Positions 16,899-24,805 of a stretch of 51,778 bases of DNA are shown piece by piece. The stretch is from JBFXAN01 sp050184225. GTDB taxonomy: Bacteria > Chloroflexota > Dehalococcoidia > CAUJGQ01. Positions within the stretch are counted from its first letter, which is position 1. The number at the start of each line of letters is the position of its first letter. Made by a program: the position numbers and the translations under genes. Location: the NCBI GenBank assembly GCA_050184225.1, contig JBFXAN010000028.1, forward strand, positions 1-51,778. Reading direction: 5' to 3'. The notes under the pieces are model-generated. The model did not search any database, was not told the DNA's origin, and saw only the letters and a program-made list of their open reading frames with translations.

Positions 16899-17127
16899 GC
16901 GCCGCCGGGTTGAAACGCGGGTGGCCGCAGGCAGGGCAACGCGGGCCGATGAGTCACACCCGGCGGGGGTCAACTCCCCGAATGCTGGATGCGACCCACG
17001 GGCGTTCTGGGCGAGCGGCGCGGTGAGCTCGAGCCGCACCGCTCATCGGGCTTCAATCAGACCCGCCGCCGTGATCGTGTGGGTGTCCGTGGCCGTTCGG
17101 GTCCGCACGGGACCCCGGCGCCACCTG
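16899..17127. other. Non-coding stretch downstream of DUF1579-like gene
   Basis: About 230 GC-rich bases between a plus-strand gene end and a minus-strand gene end. I see no coding potential supported by a recognisable family, and no perfect terminator hairpin. Confidence 0.4.
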
Positions 17128-17280
17128 TCAACAGCCCGGCTGTCCATCGTTGCCGCAACAGTTCGATCGGGTGCGGAGCTTCCGCCAGTTATTTGCGAGC
17201 GCGAGACGGACCTTGGTCGGGAACGGCGCGTCATAGGTAGCGAAGTTGGTGAAGAAGGCGTTCAAATTTGGCCGCGCCAT
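17128..17280 (-). CDS. Small Cys-rich protein (50 aa) with C-terminal CCGNDGQPGC
   Basis: Fifty residues from ATG 17280, preceded by GAGGAGGAGC. It begins MARPNLNAFFTNFATYDAPF, continues with PTKVRLALANNWRKLRTRSN and ends CCGNDGQPGC. I recall many short proteins in Actinobacteria and Chloroflexota that share the LA..NWRK....CCGN.G.PGC ending, without known function. The closely spaced cysteines (two adjacent, one at the very C-terminus) could bind a metal or cluster or be modified. The conserved tail makes a real gene likely despite its length. It is convergent with the DUF1579-like gene. Confidence 0.7.
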   Translation of the reverse strand: MARPNLNAFFTNFATYDAPFPTKVRLALANNWRKLRTRSNCCGNDGQPGC

Positions 17281-17490
17281 AGAGCGTGCGCTCCTCCTCG
17301 GTCCCAGAGGTAGCGGGCCTGCCGCCTGATCGTGCCGGCACCCAACGTTAGAACCTGTCTTGTACCTTACACCAGGTCCGCGCGGAACGGCGCTCCTTGG
17401 CCCTTCGGCTCGGGCAGCAGACCTCGGCGGATGACGCATGCGGACGCGGCGTGTACGCTGTCGCGCATAACGCGTGTTCGGGGGTGGGGC

Positions 17491-18282
17491 ATGACCACGT
17501 CGCAGGCGGTGCGCGAGGAGCGGGTGGATGTGGCGGGGTGTCCGATCACGGTCCGGGTTATCGGGCAGGGGGAGTCGCTCGTACTGCTGCCGCGCGAGAA
17601 CATCGACCCGGCAGGATTGCCCTTCACCGAGCGGCTGGCGGAGCGGTTCACGGTGTATACGCCGATCCTGCCCGGCTATCACGGCTCCGACGTGGGGTGC
17701 TGGAGCTGGATGGCGGACGCGCGAGACCTAGCGATCACGCAGCGGCAGTGGATCGATGCGCTCGGGCTGGAGGGGGTGACATTGGTCGGGCTCGGCTTCG
17801 GCGGCTGGCTGGCAGCGGAGATGGCGAGCATGTCCGGGCGCGGACTCGACCGGCTGGTCCTGGTGAGCGCGATGGGGATTCAGCCGCGGGAGGGGACGAT
17901 CTTCGATCAGTTCCTGGTGAGCACGGAGCTGTACGCGCGGCAGGCGTTCCATCATCAGGAGAACTTCAACCGCCTCTTCGGCGAGGCGCCCGACTTCGAC
18001 CGGCTTGAGGGATGGGAGACGGACCGAGAGATGTCGTCGCGGGTGGCGTGGAAGCCGTACATGTACAACCGCTCGCTGCCGCGGCTGCTCGGCTCGTGTC
18101 GGGTGCCGGCGCTGATCGTCTGGGGTACGGAGGATCAGGTCGTACCGGTGGAGTGCGCCGCGCTCTATGCCGAAGCGCTGGGGAATGCGCCGGTGCGCGT
18201 GATCGAGTCGTCCGGTCATGCGGTGGAAGCGGAGGAGCCGGAGCGGCTGGCCGAGGCGATCCTGGAGTTTGCGCGCGGCTGA
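17491..18282 (+). CDS. Alpha/beta-hydrolase-fold protein lacking the nucleophile serine
   Basis: 263 residues from ATG 17491, preceded by GGGGTGGGG. The fold is clear: YTPILPGYHGSD, a nucleophile elbow, ALIVWGTEDQVVPVE near the acid position, and ESSGHAVEAEEPERLAEAI holding the histidine. The elbow reads VGLGFGGW, so the serine of G-x-S-x-G is Gly102. With Asp and His retained, ordinary ester hydrolysis looks impossible; the protein may be a lyase, cofactor-independent enzyme or binding protein. It precedes a DinB-like gene and an LLM flavin oxidoreductase on the same strand, so they may act together. Confidence 0.85.
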   Translation: MTTSQAVREERVDVAGCPITVRVIGQGESLVLLPRENIDPAGLPFTERLAERFTVYTPILPGYHGSDVGCWSWMADARDLAITQRQWIDALGLEGVTLVGLGFGGWLAAEMASMSGRGLDRLVLVSAMGIQPREGTIFDQFLVSTELYARQAFHHQENFNRLFGEAPDFDRLEGWETDREMSSRVAWKPYMYNRSLPRLLGSCRVPALIVWGTEDQVVPVECAALYAEALGNAPVRVIESSGHAVEAEEPERLAEAILEFARG

Positions 18283-18385
18283 ACGTCGCGTCCTCGTGCC
18301 GGGCGTGGTTCATGTCGTGGGCAGTCACGGCCGGGAGATGCAGACATACCGGCCGCCGCAATGGCAGTGCATGGGGTTGGTGACG

Positions 18386-18877
18386 ATGGCGGATCGGGAG
18401 TTCGCCTCCTGGGTGAGACCGATAGCGGCAACGCTCGCGGAGGACCGCCGGCAGGTGATCGCGTTCGCCCGGTCGGCGCCGGCTGATCTCTGGGACCGGC
18501 CGAGTATAGTTGACGGCTGGACGCACAAGGACATCCTCGCCCACGCTGCCGGCGGCAACGACCAAATCCTGCAAGAGTTTCTGCGATCGGTGGCGGCGTG
18601 CGGGCCGCTCGACCCCGCACTGTTCCAACTTGATACCGACGCGGAGAATGAGCGGGGCGTCGCCGAGCGGCGGGACTGGCCGGTCGAACGGTTGATCGCT
18701 GAGCTCGAACAGGGCGGCGACGAGGTTCAGGAGCTGCTGTCGTGTGTGCGGGAGGAAGATGAGGATCTGGGACAGAACGTACTGCCTGTCAGTCTCGGCA
18801 GATTTCTGCGCATCGTCGAAGAAGAGCGGCACGACCGGCTGCATCTGGAACAGTTGCGGGCAGGATTGCGGACCTGA
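18386..18877 (+). CDS. DinB/maleylpyruvate isomerase-like protein
   Basis: 163 residues from the ATG at 18386, behind GGTTGGTGA; upstream ATGs at 18338 and 18371 are possible. An all-helical protein with DGWTHKDILAHAAGGNDQI, the metal-binding segment of the mycothiol-dependent maleylpyruvate isomerase/DinB superfamily, and EEERHDRLHLEQLRAGL near the C-terminus supplying the other histidines. Such proteins are zinc-binding, and some use low-molecular-weight thiols. It lies between the hydrolase-fold gene and an LLM oxidoreductase, with short gaps, which suggests one transcription unit. Confidence 0.8.
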   Translation: MADREFASWVRPIAATLAEDRRQVIAFARSAPADLWDRPSIVDGWTHKDILAHAAGGNDQILQEFLRSVAACGPLDPALFQLDTDAENERGVAERRDWPVERLIAELEQGGDEVQELLSCVREEDEDLGQNVLPVSLGRFLRIVEEERHDRLHLEQLRAGLRT

Positions 18878-18914
18878 CACCGCGCGCTGAGTGGCGTGAG
18901 AGGAGAGCGAGTCG

Positions 18915-20186
18915 ATGCACATCATGTACTTCACCGAGCAGCCGATGTCGGCGTATCCGGAGGATGAAGCGCGGGACGAGGTGCCGATCGGGCAGGGGCG
19001 GTCGCAGCGGGTGACGGCGCTGATGCTCTCGAACCGGCACTTCGATTCGCGGGAGGGGAGCCGGCTGTACGGCGAGCGGCTGGAGGAGTACGGCTACGTC
19101 GAGGAGATGGGCTTCGACGGGATCATGCTGAACGAGCACCACACGGCGCCGTTCTGCATGTCGCCGCGGATCAATATCTTCGCCGGCATCCTCGCCGCGC
19201 AGACGAAGCGGGTGAAGATCGTGCTGCTCGGCAATCCGCTGCCGGTGGTCGACAACCCCGTCCATCTCGCCGAAGAGCTATCGCTGATCGACATGATCTC
19301 CGGTGGGCGGCTGGTCTCGGGGTTCGTGCGCGGCGGCGGCGTCGAGAACATCCAGGCGAACGTCAATCCCGTGTACAACCGGGAGCGGTTTGAGGAGGCG
19401 CACGACCTGATCGTCAAGATTTGGACGGAGTCGGGACCGTTCCGCTGGGAGGAGAAGCACTTCCAGTACCGGGTGGTAAACCCCTGGGCGCTGCCGGTGC
19501 AACAGCCGCATCCGCGCATCTGGATCCCCGGCGTCGCCAGCCGGGAGACGGTGATCTGGGCGGCGGAGCACCGCTATCCGTACATCGGCCTGAACACGAA
19601 CTTCGACGTGAGCGGCAAGATCAAGGACATCTACACGGAGACGGCGCGGCGGGTTGGCTACGAGCCGGGGCCGGAACAGTTCGGACAGTTGTTGCAGTGC
19701 CACGTCTCCGACTCGGCGGAGAAGGCGGAACGGAACGCGCAGCAGTTCATGTGGATGCGGGGTGAGTTCACGGGGCTGTCGCATCCGGTGTGGGGGTCGC
19801 CGTCGGGGTATGGGTCGCGGTCGAACCGGAAGGCGCTGATCGAGATCGCGGCGGGACACCGGCCGATGATCCAGCCGCCGCCGCTACACCAGCGGGCGCT
19901 GGAGCGGACGTTTGTCTGGGGGACGCCGGACCAGGTGATCGAGCAGTTGAAGGTGGTGCTGGACAACAACCGGGTGGGCATCCTGGGCCTCTGGGGCAAC
20001 GACGGCCGGATCGACCACGAGGACTCGATGACCTGCATCCGCCTGCTCGGCCAGGAAGTGCTGCCGGCAATCCGTGAGTACGCGAAGGAGTTGGGGCTGA
20101 AGGACCCGTTCGAGCTGGATACGCCGGTGAGTCTGGCGTACGACGAGCAGATTGCGCGGGAGGCGGCGGGGGTTGCGGGGTCGTGA
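18915..20186 (+). CDS. LLM class flavin-dependent oxidoreductase (bacterial luciferase-like)
   Basis: 423 residues; GAGAGGAG precedes the ATG. The TIM-barrel luciferase-like fold is shown by GFDGIMLNEHHTAPFCMSPRINIFAG, LLGNPLPVVDNPVHLAEELSLIDMISGGRLVSGFVRG and RFEEAHDLIVKIW, then a C-terminal FVWGTPDQVIEQLK. Enzymes of this group use reduced FMN (sometimes F420) to oxygenate or reduce small molecules. The long form with an NEHH motif resembles alkanal/alkane-type monooxygenases. Substrate is unknown. It is the last gene before a foreign, AT-rich defence island. Confidence 0.9.
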   Translation: MHIMYFTEQPMSAYPEDEARDEVPIGQGRSQRVTALMLSNRHFDSREGSRLYGERLEEYGYVEEMGFDGIMLNEHHTAPFCMSPRINIFAGILAAQTKRVKIVLLGNPLPVVDNPVHLAEELSLIDMISGGRLVSGFVRGGGVENIQANVNPVYNRERFEEAHDLIVKIWTESGPFRWEEKHFQYRVVNPWALPVQQPHPRIWIPGVASRETVIWAAEHRYPYIGLNTNFDVSGKIKDIYTETARRVGYEPGPEQFGQLLQCHVSDSAEKAERNAQQFMWMRGEFTGLSHPVWGSPSGYGSRSNRKALIEIAAGHRPMIQPPPLHQRALERTFVWGTPDQVIEQLKVVLDNNRVGILGLWGNDGRIDHEDSMTCIRLLGQEVLPAIREYAKELGLKDPFELDTPVSLAYDEQIAREAAGVAGS

Positions 20187-20593
20187 GAAGTGATCCGCCG
20201 AGTAGTGATGCGGAAGCGAACTGACGTTGAACACTTGGTTCAGCCCTGGTACGAACTTTGGTCGGCACTGCACTTGGAACCGTTGCGGGATACATTCACA
20301 CGAAGTCTGATATCCGCCCGAGGAGCGGACATTCCTCTGTATGCTGTATGCTCCCGGGCGTATGCATGGTGAAGCCGCCGACTTCTGCGGCCTGAGTGCA
20401 GACGGGCTCTGCGTTGACAGGTCACACTTGCTATACGATCGACACACGAGAAGGCTGTCGTCTCCAAGCCAATCCATCGGGACTGCCAAATGCGACTTGC
20501 TGCGCAGCCCTCGGCTGCTATATTCTATGCGTCCAAGAAGATCAATTCTCGGAGTTTAAGGCGGCGCAACTCGCCTCCGCATGTCGGAATCCT
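20187..20593 (+). other. Leader/junction region upstream of hamA
   Basis: About 400 bases with no recognisable gene. Base composition falls from the GC-rich left side toward the AT-rich island. An inverted repeat CGCCCGAGGAGC (20315-20326) pairs with GCTCCCGGGCG (20350-20360) with one bulge. A TTGACA at 20414 is followed by TATACG only 12 bases later, too close for a standard promoter. This stretch probably holds the left edge of the inserted island and the hamA promoter; neither is defined. Confidence 0.4.
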
Positions 20594-21496
20594 ATGCGTG
20601 ACGAACTTAAGAAGTTACTTGCGGTGAAACAGGATGATTTGAATGGAATATTCTTGGAACTACCAGGACTAAACGGTAGGCTTGCAGAGATGCTAGAGGT
20701 AACATTTTATTATGTTCGTCTTATGGACGGAGCGATTAGAGAAGACGATCTGGTTAATGTGTTGTGTGACTATATTGTCCCGTATTGCTTGAACCGATCA
20801 TCGATCAAGAAAGTTCCGATCAATCGGATAAGATCGCTATATCTGGATGCAAAGGGTCGATTTCAGAGATCAAGTAGCAATAGTGGTGAACCTGGAGAGA
20901 TCTTGGCATACTTTCTCATTGAAGGTTGTTTGGAAGCACCCAAGATACTGACAAAGATGACGCTAAAGACCAACCCGTCAATGCCAGTACACGGATCAGA
21001 CGGTGTCCACCTCCGGATTGGCGAATCTGATGTTTTTGCACTTCACTTCGCGGAATCTAAACTGTACAAGAATCCCACCGAAGCAATAGATTCAGCCTTA
21101 GATTCAGTCCGACATTACGTCTCGCCGATCAAAACTTCAACTGCAACCATGAGAGACTATGAAGTCAATCTTGTATCGGGAAATTTGGACATTCCAAATG
21201 GGAAGCTTCGCAATTATGTTTTAGATATTCTCAATCCATATAGTGCAGCTAGAGACAACTTGCAGTATTGGCACACATGTATAATCGGATTTGACATGGA
21301 CTTGCTCTGTGGACGCGTTCAAGAAAATGAGTTAATTCAGGAGTATTGCCGGCTTGCAAGACATTTCAATGCGATACTTTTGAAGAAGATAGAATCAGAT
21401 GATCTATTGCTATCCCAACGATGGAATGTATTCTTTGTGCCATTACCATCGGTTCAATCATTTCGAAACAAGTTTGCACAAGCTCTTGCGGTATAA
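20594..21496 (+). CDS. hamA: Hachiman anti-phage protein HamA (DUF1837 nuclease)
   Basis: 300 residues from ATG 20594. HamA is the effector nuclease of the Hachiman system and is held in check by HamB. The DUF1837 signature is plain: FQRSSSNSGEPGEILAYFLI (Glu99, Glu102), then KMTLKTNPSMPVHGSDGVHL with Asp136, then FAESKLYKNPTEAIDSALDS with Glu154 and Lys156. Together these form a PD-(D/E)xK-type catalytic set. The N-terminal part carries IVPYCLNR and a basic RIRSLYLDAKGRF segment. The open frame extends upstream to 20396, but that part has no family-like sequence. hamB starts four bases after the stop codon. Base composition is far more AT-rich than the flanks, indicating transfer. No strong ribosome binding site is visible. 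Confidence 0.9.
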   Translation: MRDELKKLLAVKQDDLNGIFLELPGLNGRLAEMLEVTFYYVRLMDGAIREDDLVNVLCDYIVPYCLNRSSIKKVPINRIRSLYLDAKGRFQRSSSNSGEPGEILAYFLIEGCLEAPKILTKMTLKTNPSMPVHGSDGVHLRIGESDVFALHFAESKLYKNPTEAIDSALDSVRHYVSPIKTSTATMRDYEVNLVSGNLDIPNGKLRNYVLDILNPYSAARDNLQYWHTCIIGFDMDLLCGRVQENELIQEYCRLARHFNAILLKKIESDDLLLSQRWNVFFVPLPSVQSFRNKFAQALAV

Positions 21497-21499
21497 GCC

Positions 21500-24067
21500 A
21501 TGCCGGAAATATACCAGGAGTTGTCACAACGCATCAGCAGCGAGCCGCAGTTCGCAACTGATTCTCGCGACCTCTTCCTAGCGCATTACTTCAGCAAACT
21601 GGAATCTGCTCCGGCCGGGCTGGCCACACAAACTGCTACGATTTCGGCAGAGCAGATGCAACGCCTCTGTCAAGTTGCGACCATTCTGGCGTGCTCCCCG
21701 GATGTCAGTCATCAGAAGGCAGCCTATGAACTGTCAACCCAATTGCTTGAATTTTCAGGCAGCGAATATCAGGCGCTAGCGTCAATCGCGCGTCTCGTAC
21801 TCGCCCGCACTGGAAACATTCCCTCGCTGGAAATGGTGGCCGCTCCCACATCGGCGCCGTTACCTCTAGGTCCTGCTGTGGAGAGCCTTGTCCACAGAGT
21901 CAGCAACTCTGAGACGATTGGTTCCCAGACTATTGAGTTCACTGACTTCCAGTTGAGTGCATGGGAACGACTCCGGCAAGGCACCTCAGTCAGCATTTCT
22001 GCGCCGACCTCCGCTGGCAAGACATTCCTGATGATCGCCTACATAACTTCCGTCCTTCGCGAACGCGCAGAGGTTGGAATAGTGGTCATCGTTCCGACCC
22101 GCGCCCTTATCAGACAACATTCCAGCGATCTCCAAGAATCCTTCACCCGGTTCGGCGTCGAAAGTGTCCAAACGTGGACTTCGTCTGCAAACCCGCCAGA
22201 TACTCTCGGCAACCGCAATCTTTTTGTGATGACGCCCGAACGGCTTCAATTCGTGCTGGCAAACTGGTCTCTAGCGCCCAACATACATCTGTTAGTCGTC
22301 GACGAGGCACAAAAGATAGCCGACGGCGCAAGAGGAATACTCCTCGAAGACACCATCCTCGAGCTTGTACAACGCAATCCCCAAGCGCAGGTAGTATTCC
22401 TGTCGCCCCTAGCACGAGATCCCGAACGACTGCTTCAACACGTGGAGCAGTCCACAGATGGGGCCTTATTGACCGAATCGTCGCCTGTATCTCAGTATGT
22501 CTTCTCGGTGACTACCAGAAGAAGGAGGCTTAGCGTTGATCTTCTACGCACAGGTTCAGATCCTGTACGGATGATCGATTACACACCAGCCGCCGAAACT
22601 CCAACTAGATTGGCCGAAAGACTCGCATATATAGCGCGCGAGTTAGGTGCAGGTTCTCAGAATCTGATATATGCAAATCGACCGACTGATGCCGAAGACA
22701 TCGCAAAAGCACTAGCGTCGTACCACCCAATCTCTACACAACAACTAAACATCGCCCAAACTGTAACTGCACTGCGAGAGTACATCCACGATGAGTATTC
22801 TCTGAACGCCTGCCTAACAGCAGGGACAGCATACCATCATTCAGCGATGCCGGACATTGCCAAATTAAGCGTGGAAGATCTATTTCGCTCTGGAGATATC
22901 AGCTACGTGGCATCGACTTCAACGCTTCTAGAAGGAGTTAATTTGCCGGCGAGCAATATCTTCGTGTACCAACCCAGACAAGGTGCGGGAAATGATATGA
23001 CGGACAGCTCGTTCTGGAATTTGGCCGGTCGAGCTGGTCGTCTCTTGAAGGACTTTTCAGGAAATGTATATTGTGTGGATGAGACAAAATGGGAGACACC
23101 AGTCATGGATAGGGCGCGTGAGTATAGCATCACTAGCGCGTTCGAGCAAACGCTTGATGATCAGGATTTGCTCAACTATATGAACAATTACGATAGTGTA
23201 CCTGACGACAAGTCTCAATCTTATACGTACATTGTCAATACGCTTGTGACGGCATTTTCGAGTGGTTCCACAGAGAATGTGACGCGCATTCTGGAACAAC
23301 GCGCTCCATCACGAAATCCATCCAAGTCCGAACAAATTAGCGCAAAGATTGTCGAAATAGCTGAAAACGTGAGTATACCAATTGACTTAGCAACGAAGAA
23401 TAAGTCTGTTGATATTCGAAGACAACAGCATGCTCTCAACATTCTAATGGACATGGAGGCATCGAGTCTACTCGGCATGATTCCAAACAATCCGTTTTCG
23501 AATGACTTCTTCCGCAGGATGGCACGCATATTCGCATTCATTGGCAGAGAGATTCGCATTGGCACAGATAATCCTCAATCGATTACATACTTTACAGCCA
23601 TTGCTATTGACTGGGTTCGGGAGAATACACTCAAATCGCTCATCAATTCACGATTACAGCGACGCGCTCAAGGAAAAGCTTCAGGAGTAGATGTTAATCG
23701 GGAAATACGATCACTTGTACGTGACATTGAGAGTAAACTGCGATTTACGTATGTGAGAGGCACCAAATGCTTTGTTGACCTCGTAGAATTCACATTACAA
23801 CAGAGAAGTGACCTTGTAGCTCAAGGAGATGATTTTGGTCTTCCATATTATCTCGAACTTGGCATGTGTCGGGAGGGTACTATCGCGTTGCACAATCTTG
23901 GTTTATCTCGTACTACCTCCATCGCCGTGTCTGAGTTGGCTCGTGCGAACGGTGTGAGGGAGGATGGTGTTCTGGCGTGGCTCCGCGGCGAGTTCAGTCA
24001 AGCGGAACGTCAACTGGCCAGGCCATGTGCGCGCGAGTTAGCGGCGTTTCGTGGCAAGCTGTCATAG
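21500..24067 (+). CDS. hamB: Hachiman anti-phage protein HamB (Ski2-like DEAD/DEAH helicase)
   Basis: 855 residues, starting three bases after hamA stops. HamB is the DNA-sensing helicase/ATPase that releases HamA on damage or phage DNA. Motifs in order: Q-like TDFQLSAWERL before Walker A SAPTSAGKT (Lys174), VVIVPTRALIRQ (motif Ia), VMTPERLQFVL, the DEAQ box at 268-271, FLSPLARDP (motif III), STSTLLEGVNLPASN (motif V) and NLAGRAGR at 507-514 (motif VI). This pattern is Ski2-like. An N-terminal helical region (1-140) and a long C-terminal helical region (about 560-855) are typical of HamB. The N-terminal coding part is less AT-rich than the C-terminal part. Its end overlaps the convergent gene at 24062 by six bases. 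Confidence 0.92.
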   Translation: MPEIYQELSQRISSEPQFATDSRDLFLAHYFSKLESAPAGLATQTATISAEQMQRLCQVATILACSPDVSHQKAAYELSTQLLEFSGSEYQALASIARLVLARTGNIPSLEMVAAPTSAPLPLGPAVESLVHRVSNSETIGSQTIEFTDFQLSAWERLRQGTSVSISAPTSAGKTFLMIAYITSVLRERAEVGIVVIVPTRALIRQHSSDLQESFTRFGVESVQTWTSSANPPDTLGNRNLFVMTPERLQFVLANWSLAPNIHLLVVDEAQKIADGARGILLEDTILELVQRNPQAQVVFLSPLARDPERLLQHVEQSTDGALLTESSPVSQYVFSVTTRRRRLSVDLLRTGSDPVRMIDYTPAAETPTRLAERLAYIARELGAGSQNLIYANRPTDAEDIAKALASYHPISTQQLNIAQTVTALREYIHDEYSLNACLTAGTAYHHSAMPDIAKLSVEDLFRSGDISYVASTSTLLEGVNLPASNIFVYQPRQGAGNDMTDSSFWNLAGRAGRLLKDFSGNVYCVDETKWETPVMDRAREYSITSAFEQTLDDQDLLNYMNNYDSVPDDKSQSYTYIVNTLVTAFSSGSTENVTRILEQRAPSRNPSKSEQISAKIVEIAENVSIPIDLATKNKSVDIRRQQHALNILMDMEASSLLGMIPNNPFSNDFFRRMARIFAFIGREIRIGTDNPQSITYFTAIAIDWVRENTLKSLINSRLQRRAQGKASGVDVNREIRSLVRDIESKLRFTYVRGTKCFVDLVEFTLQQRSDLVAQGDDFGLPYYLELGMCREGTIALHNLGLSRTTSIAVSELARANGVREDGVLAWLRGEFSQAERQLARPCARELAAFRGKLS

Positions 24068-24322
24068 TTCGGACCTTGAGGAGACGCATTGTGTCGATCG
24101 GCCACGGATCAGCGCCCGATATGCGCGAAGCGTCACGACCCATTCGGACACGTCGGCGGTCTCTCGAAGTCGCCCGGCGGCGAGCTCGGCTTCGAGGCGG
24201 TCTGAGCTAAGTTCGAACCGGCACTCATAGGCGCGGAGAGCACGTGCCAAGTCACGGCGCAGCCGTTCGGCGTCTCGTTTCCGGTCTTCGGCTGTTCCCC
24301 AGGCCAGGCGTTCGGTCACCAT
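24062..24322 (-). CDS. Small helical protein, partner of Phd-like gene (possible toxin-antitoxin component)
   Basis: 86 residues from ATG 24322, preceded by a very good GGAGGTAGGAA. The sequence is charged and helical; the part YECRFELSSDRLEAELAAGR followed by LRETADVSEWVVTLRAYRAL resembles small proteins often encoded next to antitoxins (pattern ..YEC.F.MSS..L...L..G.L.ET.E...W..). It follows the Phd-like gene by 21 bases on the same strand. No nuclease motif is visible, so which of the two acts as antitoxin is unclear. Its 3' end overlaps hamB by six bases, marking the right edge of the defence island. Confidence 0.6.
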   Translation of the reverse strand: MVTERLAWGTAEDRKRDAERLRRDLARALRAYECRFELSSDRLEAELAAGRLRETADVSEWVVTLRAYRALIRGRSTQCVSSRSEL

Positions 24323-24343
24323 TTCCTACCTCCGGCCGGTGCA

Positions 24344-24637
24344 TCATAGCTGGACGGGCGGGCTGTTGTCGCTGCGCGCCTCGTCAAGCTCCCGCTTCAA
24401 GCGCTCGGCCGCCTCTACGTCTGTCCATGAGCCGGCGACCGAGAGGGCCGCGTCGATGTCGGCCTGCGTCGGACGCTTCCACACGGTTCGGCGGCGTTTG
24501 GGTTTGGCTGGAGAGAGCACGGCGATCTCCTCGTCACCACGTGTGATGACCCGCGAAGTCTGGGTGCGGGCGACCTCGTCGACCAAGCGCTCGAAGTCGG
24601 GTCTGGTGGCGATGTCGACTTTTATTGCTTCGCGCAC
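24344..24637 (-). CDS. Phd/YefM-like antitoxin
   Basis: 97 residues using the GTG at 24637, behind GAGGAGGG. The N-terminal DIATRPDFERLVDEVARTQT then SRVITRGDEEIAVLSP follows the Phd/YefM DNA-binding fold (strand-helix-strand with VI.R...E.AVL.P). The C-terminal half, with TVWKRPTQADIDAALSVAGSW, is predicted helical and would bind a partner toxin. The gene after it is a small helical protein rather than a known RelE or PIN toxin, so the pair is unusual or incomplete. Autoregulation is common in the family; no operator palindrome was found. Confidence 0.75.
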   Translation of the reverse strand: MREAIKVDIATRPDFERLVDEVARTQTSRVITRGDEEIAVLSPAKPKRRRTVWKRPTQADIDAALSVAGSWTDVEAAERLKRELDEARSDNSPPVQL

Positions 24638-24805
24638 CGCAATTGATAACCCTCCTCAGCATTCTATCACGGACCTGCCCAGGACCGATGCACATCGCGC
24701 ATGGTACGACGAAACAGCCTGGAATGGCCCGCACGTGGTCATCCCACACTCCGAACCTGCTGATACCGTAAAGTAACAGTGACGTGCTGAGGGAGGAGTA
24801 CTACC

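Noticed and set aside
15840..17039. A 399-codon minus-strand open frame between rph and the DUF1579-like gene
   Set aside because: It crosses the transposase remnant and a real gene on the other strand, and has no domain.
20396..20593. N-terminal extension of HamA to an ATG at 20396
   Set aside because: The extra 66 residues have many Cys and no resemblance to HamA; the family-like sequence starts near MRDELKKLL at 20594.
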